DNA of 64,000 bases, taken from Bacillota bacterium (GTDB lineage: Bacteria; Bacillota; Clostridia; Acetivibrionales; DSM-1351). The stretch is from positions 124,001 to 188,000 of the forward strand of contig JAEXOY010000045.1 in assembly GCA_023439045.1 (NCBI GenBank), read 5' to 3'. A program made the position numbers and the translations under genes. Positions 54,704 to 62,784 of the stretch are shown here, one piece after another. The notes under the pieces are model-generated. The model searched no databases. It worked only from the letters and a program-made list of their open reading frames with translations, and had not been told where the DNA came from. Each line of letters opens with the position of its first letter. Within the stretch, counting starts at the first letter, position 1.

Positions 54704-54880
54704 CACTTTATTAATTGATAAAAACTAGATGTTGCCCACTTTAGTAATTGACAAAACTAGATGTTACTCACTTTACTAATTTACCGAAAACTAGATGTTG
54801 CTCACTTTACTAATTGACAAAAACTAGATGTTGCGTACTTTACTAATTGACAAAGACTATGATATTTGAGCACTTTAATA
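54704..54880 (-). repeat. 32-35-bp tandem array starting at the HAD phosphatase stop codon
   Basis: Reading leftwards, six units start with TAAAGTG or a one-base variant: at 54877, 54842, 54809, 54775, 54743 and 54710 (last partial). Each continues with a form of GCAACATCTAGTTTTTGTCAATTAG. The first TAA is the stop codon of the HAD gene. Unit lengths are 35, 33, 34, 32 and 33. The rest of the gap (54536-54703) holds no gene. Confidence 0.88.
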
Positions 54881-55525
54881 GGCTTTCTGAATATATTTAA
54901 TCAGATCCATCGGAGTATTTAAAAAAATATTAGGCTTCTCCTTTTGTAAATCGGATGGTGAGCTATATGTCCATGCAACTCCAGCACTTATTGTGCCAGC
55001 GTCCTTTGCGCACAATATATCGAGTGGGCTATCACCAATATATAATACTCTGCCCTTATCGGTTGCCCCAACCATTTGCATTGCTTTTAATAATGGATCT
55101 CCAAATGGCTTATGCCTCTCAGTATCCTCAGAACCTATAATTATATCAAAGAAGTCATAGATATCAAATAATTTTAAACCCCTGATAGCTAGCTCTCGGC
55201 GTTTTGAAGTTACTACTCCTAGTATGAATCCCATATCCTCAAGTTTCTCTAGCAATTCAAATATGCCAATAAACAAACCAATGTATCTATCATGCCTACT
55301 TTCATTATAAGCTCTGTATGTTTTAACAAGTTCTTCTTCATAACCAGGATAAATATCCCTAAAATGCTCTTTTAATGGCATACCAATATAACGTATGGTT
55401 TCTTCCTGAGGTCTTGAGTGACCAAAGTGATGAATAAACGTATGCTTAAATGACGCTAGTATTAAAGGTATAGTGTCTATTAGGGTTCCATCTAAATCAA
55501 AAAAAATGTAATCTAACTTTTTCAT
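54875..55525 (-). CDS. HAD-superfamily phosphatase, PpaX/Gph-like
   Basis: A 216-residue HAD hydrolase. Motif I is FFDLDGTLIDT (Asp nucleophile about 9), motif II VVTSKR, motif III Lys in the region RHKPFGDP, and motif IV GDSPLDILCAKDAG. The helical C1 cap (about 20-80) fits the PpaX/phosphoglycolate phosphatase group. PpaX hydrolyses pyrophosphate in Firmicutes; the substrate here is not proven. Its stop opens a tandem repeat array. Confidence 0.88.
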   Translation of the reverse strand: MKKLDYIFFDLDGTLIDTIPLILASFKHTFIHHFGHSRPQEETIRYIGMPLKEHFRDIYPGYEEELVKTYRAYNESRHDRYIGLFIGIFELLEKLEDMGFILGVVTSKRRELAIRGLKLFDIYDFFDIIIGSEDTERHKPFGDPLLKAMQMVGATDKGRVLYIGDSPLDILCAKDAGTISAGVAWTYSSPSDLQKEKPNIFLNTPMDLIKYIQKAY

Positions 55526-55651
55526 CCTATAATTCTCTTCTTTTACTTGTTTAATTTGGTAATTTTAATTATAATCTAATTATATATACAATTTGCATAA
55601 AACTGAAATACTATGTATAAAATATTTTTATTTTTTATTGAGGGTGATGTG

Positions 55652-56197
55652 TTGAACAACAAAACAAAAATCAAGCATTCTTTGCCAAACATGCTTACAT
55701 TTATAAATCTGTCTTTAGGTATTGTGGCTTTGCTTCTTGCTTTCCAAGGTGAACTAATTCAAGCTTCATTATTAGTAATGGTAGCAGCACTAACTGACAG
55801 ATTTGACGGTAAAGTGGCCAGAATGCTAGATTGTACAAGTGAATTAGGTAAGGAGCTCGACTCGCTGTCTGATTTAGTTTCATTCGGGGTTGCTCCAATT
55901 GTGATATGTTGGAATATCAGCTTTATGTCATTAGGACCATTGGGATTCTTACTTGCAGTTATTTTTCCTATAGCAGGGGCTTTTAGACTTGCAAGATATA
56001 ACGTAACTACATTTAACAATGTGTTCTCAGGAGTCCCTATTACTATAGCGGGTGCTTTTCTCTCTATAGCAAATCTATATAACTCCTTTGCAATTATAGG
56101 TAAAAATTATACTATTGTGAATACTATTATTGTTGCGGTCTTGGTTGTCTTACTCTCATATTTGATGATAAGCAAGATTCAGATTAAAAAAAGATAA
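55652..56197 (+). CDS. pssA: CDP-diacylglycerol-serine O-phosphatidyltransferase
   Basis: About 181 residues if translation starts at the TTG at 55652, five bases after GAGGGTG; GTG 55649 is also possible, and an ATG at 55613 has no site. The CDP-alcohol phosphotransferase motif (DG, AR, G, D, D in spaced order) is seen in DRFDGKVARMLDC and GKELDSLSDLVSFG. About six transmembrane helices. Makes phosphatidylserine, the precursor of phosphatidylethanolamine. No psd gene follows. Confidence 0.92.
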   Translation: MNNKTKIKHSLPNMLTFINLSLGIVALLLAFQGELIQASLLVMVAALTDRFDGKVARMLDCTSELGKELDSLSDLVSFGVAPIVICWNISFMSLGPLGFLLAVIFPIAGAFRLARYNVTTFNNVFSGVPITIAGAFLSIANLYNSFAIIGKNYTIVNTIIVAVLVVLLSYLMISKIQIKKR

Positions 56198-56258
56198 AAT
56201 CTGCTGTTTTTATTTATACAATAAGGTTTTAAACAAATATATTTTAAATTAATAAAAT

Positions 56259-56315
56259 GCAAAAAGGGTGTGGATTAAATCATATAAAAAAGATTTTTGT
56301 CCACACTCTTTTTGC
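56259..56315 (+). terminator. long hairpin after pssA
   Basis: Arms of 16 bp (56259-56274 and 56300-56315) with one G-U pair and a 25-base loop. A run of A opens and T closes the stem. It lies about 60 bp after pssA and is probably its terminator, although the loop is unusually long. Confidence 0.55.
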
Positions 56316-56378
56316 GTACTGTAGATATGTTTGTATTCACTGTCTAATCTATAGGATACATATTATATTTTATAAATC

Positions 56379-56417
56379 AAAAAGTCCGAAAACCCTTGAT
56401 ATTAAAGGTTTTCGGAC
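56379..56417 (-). terminator. terminator of the tRNA-Ser pair
   Basis: An 11-bp perfect stem GTCCGAAAACC/GGTTTTCGGAC (56384-56394, 56407-56417) followed leftwards by five U. Confidence 0.88.
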
Positions 56418-56423
56418 AAATTG

Positions 56424-56513
56424 TGGCGGAGAAGCGGGGATTCGAACCCCGGCACGCTTGCGCGCCTAACGATTTAGCAAACCGTCCCCTTCGGCCAGCT
56501 TGGGTACTTCTCC
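56424..56513 (-). tRNA. tRNA-Ser (anticodon GCT)
   Basis: 90 bases with encoded CCA. Acceptor stem GGAGAAG/CTTCTCC, discriminator G, long variable arm as required for serine, T loop TTCGAAT. The anticodon loop TTGCTAA gives GCT, decoding AGC/AGT. Confidence 0.97.
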
Positions 56514-56523
56514 ATTTATTTTA

Positions 56524-56545
56524 AGCTAACTCAAATGAGTTAGCT
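56524..56545 (-). promoter_or_regulatory. hairpin between the two tRNA-Ser genes
   Basis: Arms AGCTAACTCA (56524-56533) and TGAGTTAGCT (56536-56545) form a perfect stem in the 44-bp spacer. No U-tract follows, so it is more likely a processing signal for the two-tRNA transcript than a terminator. Confidence 0.5.
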
Positions 56546-56557
56546 CAATTATTTAGT

Positions 56558-56648
56558 TGGCGGAGAGAGTGAGATTCGAACTCACGGTAGGCTCACACCT
56601 ACGCCGGTTTTCAAGACCGGTGCCTTAAACCAACTCGACCATCTCTCC
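56558..56648 (-). tRNA. tRNA-Ser (anticodon TGA)
   Basis: 91 bases with encoded CCA. Acceptor stem GGAGAGA/TCTCTCC, discriminator G, long variable arm, T loop TTCGAAT. The anticodon loop CTTGAAA gives TGA, decoding TCA. It is upstream of tRNA-Ser(GCT) on the same transcript. Confidence 0.97.
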
Positions 56649-56683
56649 GTATATCGCCGCTGTTAATTCAAGCGACGAATTTT

Positions 56684-56712
56684 ATTTTACAATGAAATCT
56701 ACTATTTGTCAA
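56684..56712 (-). promoter_or_regulatory. promoter of the tRNA-Ser pair
   Basis: TTGACA (56707-56712), 17-base spacer, TAAAAT (56684-56689), about 36 bp before the tRNA-Ser(TGA) 5' end. Confidence 0.8.
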
Positions 56713-56740
56713 CCCTTATATACTAAGAACATTTTACCAA

Positions 56741-57481
56741 TTAACTTATTTTTTCTAAAATATTTTTAAGTTCACTAACGTAACTGCTCTCTGGGTATGT
56801 TCTTATAAAATCATTAATAGAATTAATAGCTTCCTTATAATTATTATCTCTATAGTGACACTTTGCTATAAAGTAGTGACTGTTCTCTAAATACGTATCG
56901 CCTTGAGACAAATCAATACTTCTATTAAAACTAATAATAGCTTCCTTATAATCCTTCTTCCTATACTTATTTACACCATCATTGTATAGCTTTTTTGATG
57001 CAGCTGAATATGTTTTTGCTACTAAATCATTATAAAACTGAGCACCTTTTTGTGTAAGATTCTCTATATCTATCTCATATTTGAGTGTAATTGCACAATT
57101 AACTATATCACCATTATTGTAATACTCTTGAGCAATTAGAATGAGATTGAAGGTTGTCTCAGTAGCGTCCATCGCTGCTTGTTGATCCTTATTTTTTTGC
57201 TCTTCTTCAGCTAACTTTTGCTCCGAATCAATTAACTTTTTCCTCATTGAGTTGAGCTCTTCAGATAGAATCTTATTTTCCTTAATAGCAGTGTTTAGGT
57301 CTGTCATAGCTGTTAACTTACTGCTTTTCTCAGTATCCAATTTGTTTTGCATATCACTTACATTGTTATGAAACTTTTCTTGGCTATATGCAGTTAGCAA
57401 CAATATAATAAAAGCTGAGGTAAAAAGAACAACTGCATACATCCATATTTGATTATTTTCATTTTTTTTGTTATTACTCAT
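56741..57481 (-). CDS. membrane-anchored coiled-coil/TPR protein
   Basis: A 246-residue protein: a short polar N-terminus, one transmembrane helix (about 13-32), a coiled coil (about 40-105) and C-terminal TPR-like repeats (for example KLYNDGVNKYRKKDYKEAIISFNRSI and AKCHYRDNNYKEAINSINDFI in parts). The layout is like YbgF/CpoB-type periplasmic scaffolds. It follows DUF4446 and parB in the same direction. Its role is unknown; a scaffold in the envelope is plausible. Confidence 0.75.
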   Translation of the reverse strand: MSNNKKNENNQIWMYAVVLFTSAFIILLLTAYSQEKFHNNVSDMQNKLDTEKSSKLTAMTDLNTAIKENKILSEELNSMRKKLIDSEQKLAEEEQKNKDQQAAMDATETTFNLILIAQEYYNNGDIVNCAITLKYEIDIENLTQKGAQFYNDLVAKTYSAASKKLYNDGVNKYRKKDYKEAIISFNRSIDLSQGDTYLENSHYFIAKCHYRDNNYKEAINSINDFIRTYPESSYVSELKNILEKIS

Positions 57482-57484
57482 TCT

Positions 57485-58036
57485 CTAGTCCTCTGGAACA
57501 TATATTTTTTCCTTATAATTACGTTCTATATTTGATTTTTTTGCTATATCTATTGCCTGGATTTCTTCAGCAGAAAGGGGGTAATTTGATTTCCCTTTTG
57601 ATACAGGCTTTGCATAAGTGGAGGAACTATCTCTAGCATATATGCCACTAATAACAACTCCAGTATCGTTATTATCCATCAAAGCAATAGAAAAGCTTAA
57701 GTCGCTGCCAACGTTATCAAAAGCATTAAATCTAACAATTCCTACTTTTTGCACACATTGAATTAACAATCTATCTATATTATTAATTTTTAATTCAATA
57801 TCACTATTTTTCTGTTTTACCTTATTTACATCATCTATACAATTATTGACTAGTTCCTCTATATTTCTATCACTTAGTCCATTCATAAACTTGTTATACT
57901 TTAATCTTAACTTCTTTAGTTTTTTATTAGTATTTGATAGTGAAACCAATGTTATTAATACTAATAAAAATAAAAATCCAAACAAAACCAAATACTCTAC
58001 TGGAATGTCTAAAAACTTTTGTACAAACTCTTGCAT
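57485..58036 (-). CDS. DUF4446 family protein
   Basis: A 183-residue protein with an N-terminal transmembrane helix (about 15-33), a coiled-coil segment (38-90) and a conserved C-terminal domain. VQKVGIVRFNAFDNVGSDLSFSIALMD (in two parts) and SAEEIQAIDIAKK match DUF4446, which is commonly found beside parB in clostridia. Function unknown. Confidence 0.85.
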   Translation of the reverse strand: MQEFVQKFLDIPVEYLVLFGFLFLLVLITLVSLSNTNKKLKKLRLKYNKFMNGLSDRNIEELVNNCIDDVNKVKQKNSDIELKINNIDRLLIQCVQKVGIVRFNAFDNVGSDLSFSIALMDNNDTGVVISGIYARDSSSTYAKPVSKGKSNYPLSAEEIQAIDIAKKSNIERNYKEKIYVPED

Positions 58037-58189
58037 TGTTGTAATATCCTTTCCATTAAAAACATCTTAACGATCACACTTCCCATTTAGTCTAAAAATA
58101 GGCCTAATTTAAAATTATTTGTTTTAAATACATATTATATTACCATATCTAAAATGAACGCCCAAAACTAATTTTAGAGCTTCGCTTTT

Positions 58190-59029
58190 TTAGCGTTCTC
58201 TGTAAAAAAATTCAATAATGCGGTCCAATTCATCGTTCGAAAAATACTCTATAGTTATTTTACCCTTATTATTTTTTGCTAGTAATTTAACCTTAGTACC
58301 TAAAATATTTTTTAGTTTATTTTCAATATCAATTATATCCGGATTAGTTTTATTAACTTTTTTTGGAGCGTCCTCCATTAATTTTTTAATATACTTTTCT
58401 GTTTCTCTAACACTTAATTTATTGTCAATGATGTAATTTGCTGCAACTTGTTGTTTTGCTTCATCTGATAAAACAATTAAGCATCTAGCATGTCCACTAC
58501 TTAAATCACCACTAATAACAAACTTTTTTATACTATTAGGTAAATTTAATAACCTTAGTGTATTTGCAATTGCAGGCCTACTTTTTCCTAATGATTCTGA
58601 TATTTGTTCCTGTGTCAAATGATATTCATCAATAAGCCTCTGGTATGCATCAGCTTCTTCTATGGGATTTAAATCTTCCCTTTGCAAATTTTCTATAAGC
58701 GCAATTTCCATTACTTGCTTATCTGTATACTCTTTTACCAATACTGGTACCTTTGTTAATCCAGCTAGCTTTGCTGCTCTCCAACGTCTTTCCCCAGCAA
58801 TGATAGTATATATATTATTGTGTTTTTTTACGATAATTGGTTGTATTACACCATGCTGTTTAATTGAATCTGATAATTGAACCAATTTATCATCATCAAA
58901 ATATTTTCTAGGCTGATCAGAATTTGGCTCTATTTCATTAATTCTAATCTCAATGATTCCAGTATTATCATCATTAGCTTCACTAGCAATTAATGCTCCT
59001 AATCCCTTTCCCAGTCCTTTTTTAACCAT
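58190..59029 (-). CDS. parB: chromosome partitioning protein ParB (Spo0J)
   Basis: A 279-residue ParB. It opens with the KKGLGKGLGALI ParA-stimulating tail. The ParB nuclease-like N domain (about 25-115) has the CTP-binding motifs GERRWRAA and ENLQREDLNPIEEA. The central helix-turn-helix (about 120-175; LTQEQISESLGKSRPAIANTLR in parts) binds parS. GGAGATG precedes the ATG. ParB loads at parS and spreads as a sliding clamp. Four parS sites are 1.1 kb away (60147-60785). Confidence 0.97.
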   Translation of the reverse strand: MVKKGLGKGLGALIASEANDDNTGIIEIRINEIEPNSDQPRKYFDDDKLVQLSDSIKQHGVIQPIIVKKHNNIYTIIAGERRWRAAKLAGLTKVPVLVKEYTDKQVMEIALIENLQREDLNPIEEADAYQRLIDEYHLTQEQISESLGKSRPAIANTLRLLNLPNSIKKFVISGDLSSGHARCLIVLSDEAKQQVAANYIIDNKLSVRETEKYIKKLMEDAPKKVNKTNPDIIDIENKLKNILGTKVKLLAKNNKGKITIEYFSNDELDRIIEFFYRER

Positions 59030-59118
59030 TTTAATACATCTCCTTAACCAAATTTCTGATCAATTATATATATTCAATCTTTTTATATGAATGTTGAATT
59101 ATCCATTTAGAGCTGGAT

Positions 59119-59215
59119 CATTTTATCCTCTTAGCGCTGAATTCATATTATCCTCTTAGTACTAAATTCATCTTATCCTCTTAGCGCTGGATTCATCTTA
59201 TCCTCTTAGTACTGG
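59119..59215 (-). repeat. 25-bp tandem array derived from the parA 3' end
   Basis: The last codons of parA (CCA GTA CTA AGA GGA TAA) are repeated with exact 25-base period. Units begin at ATG 59196, 59171 and 59146 and each ends in TAA (59173, 59148, 59123); a fourth degenerate unit starts at 59121. Each of the first three encodes a seven-residue frame of form MN[P/L/S][A/V]LRG preceded by AGAGGAT. The central hexamer alternates AGTACT, AGCGCT, AGTACT, AGCGCT. Confidence 0.9.
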
Positions 59216-59980
59216 ATCATCTGAATATTGAATTACTTCTTCCGCTAGCTCTATATAGCATTCCGCTCCCTTTGATTTTGGATCGTATAAGATAATTGGT
59301 AATCCAAAGCTAGGTGCCTCACTTAATCTTACGTTTCTTGGGATAACAGTCCTGTATACCTTATTTCTAAAATACTTCTTTACCTCTTCTACAACTTGGA
59401 TAGATAGATTAGTTCTTGCGTCAAACATTGTTAGAACAACCCCTTCTACCTCTAATTCAGGATTTAAATGTCTCTGAACAAGCTTAACAGTGTTCATCAA
59501 CTGACTAAGTCCCTCTAAGGCATAATATTCGCATTGAATTGGAACGAGTATGGTATCAGCAGCTGTCAATGAGTTGAGTGTTAAAAGCCCTAATGAAGGT
59601 GGACAATCAATAATAATAAAATCATATTGTTTTCTTACATAGTAAAGTGCTGATTTCAATCTGTTTTCTCTTGAAATTAAAGATACTAACTCAACCTCTG
59701 CTCCCGCAAGTTGTATATTCGAAGGGCAGAGCATAAGATTATCAACACATGTTTGTAACAAAGTGTTTTCTATTGCTTCATCATTAATTATTACATCATA
59801 GACAGAATTCGAGATATTCTTTTTGTCCACACCGAGACCGCTAGAAGTGTTTCCTTGAGGATCTATATCTATTACTAATACCTTCTTGCCCTTATATGCA
59901 AGGCAAGAACTCAAATTTACTGCTGTTGTTGTCTTTCCTACCCCGCCTTTTTGGTTTGCAATGGCTATTACTTTTGCCAA
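59198..59980 (-). CDS. parA: chromosome partitioning ATPase ParA (Soj)
   Basis: A 260-residue ParA-type ATPase starting at a TTG with GGGGTGA five bases upstream. Deviant Walker A KGGVGKTTTAVNLSSC (about 11-26), switch I around IDIDPQGNTSSGLG, and Walker B DFIIIDCPPSLGLLT. It works with ParB in origin segregation and in control of replication initiation. The 3' end is copied in a tandem array that separates it from parB. Confidence 0.97.
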   Translation of the reverse strand: MAKVIAIANQKGGVGKTTTAVNLSSCLAYKGKKVLVIDIDPQGNTSSGLGVDKKNISNSVYDVIINDEAIENTLLQTCVDNLMLCPSNIQLAGAEVELVSLISRENRLKSALYYVRKQYDFIIIDCPPSLGLLTLNSLTAADTILVPIQCEYYALEGLSQLMNTVKLVQRHLNPELEVEGVVLTMFDARTNLSIQVVEEVKKYFRNKVYRTVIPRNVRLSEAPSFGLPIILYDPKSKGAECYIELAEEVIQYSDDPVLRG

Positions 59981-60146
59981 TTAAGTCACCCCAATTTAAA
60001 ATAAATTTCCCAAACTTCATCTGTAAATTATACCACACAGTATATGATATTACAAAAAGTATTTTACACTTGTAATTATTTCATTCTACAATATTGCCTA
60101 CATGATGGAATTTATATAAGCCTTAATGTGTCAAATTACCTCTAAT

Positions 60147-60162
60147 TGTTTCACGTGAAACA
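60147..60162. promoter_or_regulatory. parS site 1
   Basis: TGTTTCACGTGAAACA, a perfect 16-bp palindrome matching the bacterial parS consensus; ParB-binding site at the end of repeat block A. Confidence 0.95.
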
Positions 60163-60384
60163 TGATATTATTAAATATCAATATACTTAAAAAACATTAC
60201 TAACCATTTATAGATTATATATATATTCTTTATACATTGCTAATGTTTATTAGTATCATAAACCCACATACTATACTACTATTACTTTGTATAAAAATTA
60301 TTAAGTTGCATTAAAATCTAAGACATCATCTAACGCTGCATAGGACAATATTGCCTACATGATGGAATTTATATAAGCCTTAAT

Positions 60385-60400
60385 TGTTTCACGTGAAACA
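60385..60400. promoter_or_regulatory. parS site 2
   Basis: Identical TGTTTCACGTGAAACA palindrome at the end of repeat block B. Confidence 0.95.
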
Positions 60401-60548
60401 TAGTATGCTTATGACATAATAGACTCAGATGTTAATAACATTTTATTAAGTTGCATTAAAATCTAAGACATCGTCTAACGCTACACATAACAATATTGCC
60501 TACATGATGGAATTTATATAAACCTTAATGTGTCAAATTACCTCTAAT

Positions 60549-60564
60549 TGTTTCACGTGAAACA
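60549..60564. promoter_or_regulatory. parS site 3
   Basis: Identical TGTTTCACGTGAAACA palindrome near the end of repeat block C. Confidence 0.95.
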
Positions 60565-60757
60565 TAGTCTGCTTATTGAATAATGCTTATCATTACAATA
60601 TCATCTTAAATGTCATATAATTATATGTAATTTATATTTTTGTAACATAATTTGCCTTGTATAAAAAACTTTACATTTATTTTCTACTGCACATTATCTA
60701 TTAATATATTAGAAAAGCATTTCCAATAAAAGTATGCATATATTATGCTTCTATGAT

Positions 60758-60797
60758 AAAAAGAAGGAATGTTTCACGTGAAACATTCCTTCTTTTT
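60758..60797. terminator. gyrB terminator that embeds parS
   Basis: A perfect 20-bp palindrome centred at 60777/60778 with A5 and T5 at its ends, 15 bp after the gyrB stop. Its centre is the fourth parS. Confidence 0.85.
60770..60785. promoter_or_regulatory. parS site 4 (inside the gyrB terminator)
   Basis: TGTTTCACGTGAAACA at the centre of the 40-bp terminator palindrome. Confidence 0.93.
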
Positions 60798-60811
60798 TTA
60801 TCTTTAACTAA

Positions 60812-62746
60812 CTAAACATCTAAATTGGTTACGTCCTTTGCATGAGCGTGTATATATTCCTTTCGTGGTTCAACTTTTTCACCCATAAATGTATTAAACA
60901 ACTCATCTGCAACAATTGCATCCGCTAATTCTACCTTCATAATAGATCTAGTGTCTGGATTCATGGTAGTTTCCCAAAGCTGATCTGGATTCATTTCTCC
61001 TAAACCTTTGAAACGCTGAATGTTAACATTCCCGTCTTCTTTTCTCCATCCTTGCTCTTTATAAATTCTATCTACTCCTCTTTCGTCATATGCATAATGC
61101 TCTTCCTTGCCCTTATAAACCTTATAAAGAGGTGGCATTGCTATATAAACATGTCCTTCTTCTATAAGAGGTCTCATATATCTGAAAAAGAAAGTCAATA
61201 AGAGCATCCTGATATGAGATCCGTCAACATCCGCATCGGCCATAATAATAACTTTGTCATACCTAAGCTTTGAAACGTCAAAATCTTCACCTATTCCAGC
61301 ACCTAAAGCAATTATTACTGGAGATAGCTTCTCGTTTTCATATACCTTGTCCAATCGTGCCTTTTCAACGTTAAGCATCTTACCCCACAAAGGAAGTATA
61401 GCTTGTATTTTTCTATCTCTTCCCTGTTTTGCAGAGCCTCCTGCCGAATCACCCTCAACAATATAAATCTCAGTTTTTGATGGATCCTTTTCAGAGCAGT
61501 CTGCTAACTTACCAGGAAGAGTTGTTGATTCAAGAGCACTTTTTCTCCTGGTTAATTCTCTAGCTTTTCTTGCAGCTTCCCTAGCCCTGGCAGCAGTTAG
61601 ACATTTATCCAAAATCGCTCTAGCTACAGAAGGATTCTCTTCCAAGAAAGTATATAGCTTCTCAGACATAACACTTTCAACAAGGGTTCTTATCTCACTA
61701 TTTCCCAGCTTAGTTTTAGTTTGTCCTTCAAATTGTGGTTCTGGAAGCTTTATGCTAATAATAGCGGTAAGACCTTCCCTGACATCTTCACCAGATAAAT
61801 TTTTATCATTTTCTTTAATAATATTAAATTTACGGGCATAATCATTAAAAACCTTAGTAATTGCAGTTCTAAACCCAGTTAAATGGGTACCGCCTTCAGT
61901 TGTTGCAATATTATTTGCATAACTAAATACATTTTCATTGTATCCATCATTATATTGAAGCGCGATTTCTACTATATTTGCATCCTTGCTACCCTCAATA
62001 AATATAACATTATCGTGAAGCGCATCTTTATTTTTATTTAAGTATTCTACAAAAGATATAATTCCACCCTCGTAGTGAAGATTTTTAACAATCCGCTCCT
62101 CAGGCCTTTCATCAATCAATCTAATAGATATTCCCCTATTTAAGAAAGCCATTTCTCTATATCTTGTGATCATTACGTCAAAGTCAAACACAACATCTTC
62201 AAATATCCCTATGTCAGGCCTAAAAGTAGAAGTGGTTCCATGTTCAGTTGTTTCACCAATAATCTCTACAGGTGTTGTTGGTTTTCCCTTAGAATACCTC
62301 TGTCTATAAATATGCCCTTCCCTTTTAACTATAACTTCCATATATTCGGATAAAGCATTTACTACAGAAGCACCTACCCCATGTAATCCTCCAGATACAC
62401 TATATGCGCCGCTTCCAAACTTACCCCCTGCGTGTAATATAGTATGAACTACTTCAAGAGTAGGAATTCCCATTTTGGGATGTATACCGACAGGTATACC
62501 AATCCCATTATCAGACACAGTAATAGAATTATCACTGTGCACGACAACCTCAATATCGTCACATCTTCCAGCTAGGGCTTCATCCACGCTGTTTGCAACA
62601 ATTTCGTATACAAGATGATGAAGGCCCCTGCTGGATGTACTTCCTATGTACATCCCAGGTCTTTTTCTAACAGCCTCAAGCCCTTCAAGAACTTGTATTT
62701 GACTCTCATCATATGAATTTGAATTCATGTTATTTATGTCACTCAT
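60812..62746 (-). CDS. gyrB: DNA gyrase subunit B
   Basis: A 644-residue GyrB of standard Firmicute length. The GHKL ATPase domain has EIVANSVDEALAG, VSDNGIGIPVG and GGLHGVGASVVNALS. The Toprim domain has IVEGDSAGGSAKQGRDRKIQAILPLWGKMLN (in parts) and the acidic triad in MADADVDGSH. The C-terminus QRFKGLGEMNPDQLWETTMNP binds GyrA. AAGGAA precedes the ATG. It follows remB and recF as in other clostridia, but gyrA is not next; a parS-rich gap and parA are. Confidence 0.98.
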   Translation of the reverse strand: MSDINNMNSNSYDESQIQVLEGLEAVRKRPGMYIGSTSSRGLHHLVYEIVANSVDEALAGRCDDIEVVVHSDNSITVSDNGIGIPVGIHPKMGIPTLEVVHTILHAGGKFGSGAYSVSGGLHGVGASVVNALSEYMEVIVKREGHIYRQRYSKGKPTTPVEIIGETTEHGTTSTFRPDIGIFEDVVFDFDVMITRYREMAFLNRGISIRLIDERPEERIVKNLHYEGGIISFVEYLNKNKDALHDNVIFIEGSKDANIVEIALQYNDGYNENVFSYANNIATTEGGTHLTGFRTAITKVFNDYARKFNIIKENDKNLSGEDVREGLTAIISIKLPEPQFEGQTKTKLGNSEIRTLVESVMSEKLYTFLEENPSVARAILDKCLTAARAREAARKARELTRRKSALESTTLPGKLADCSEKDPSKTEIYIVEGDSAGGSAKQGRDRKIQAILPLWGKMLNVEKARLDKVYENEKLSPVIIALGAGIGEDFDVSKLRYDKVIIMADADVDGSHIRMLLLTFFFRYMRPLIEEGHVYIAMPPLYKVYKGKEEHYAYDERGVDRIYKEQGWRKEDGNVNIQRFKGLGEMNPDQLWETTMNPDTRSIMKVELADAIVADELFNTFMGEKVEPRKEYIHAHAKDVTNLDV

Positions 62747-62784
62747 AATATTCCTTAAAACTTCCTTTCAAATCATATAAAAAA

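Larger units (their letters stand above)
59981..60811. other. 831-bp gyrB-parA gap with three repeat blocks and four parS sites
   Basis: Three copies of a block starting ACAATATTGCCTACATGATG and ending in a parS palindrome are found at about 60088-60163 (A), 60300-60412 (B) and 60445-60576 (C). B and C share a further 40 bp upstream (ATTAAGTTGCATTAAAATCT). B lacks 19 bases present in A and C just before parS. No DnaA-box cluster and no coding sequence are seen. Confidence 0.85.

Noticed and set aside
54704..54880. CRISPR-like array of 32-35-bp repeats
   Set aside because: The units are directly joined with no unique spacers, they drift in sequence, and no cas genes are near. It is a simple tandem array starting at a stop codon.
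59981..60811. Replication origin
   Set aside because: The gap is AT-rich and close to recF/gyrB, but I found no cluster of TTATNCACA-type DnaA boxes. The repeats are explained by parS blocks. oriC is more likely near dnaA, outside the window.
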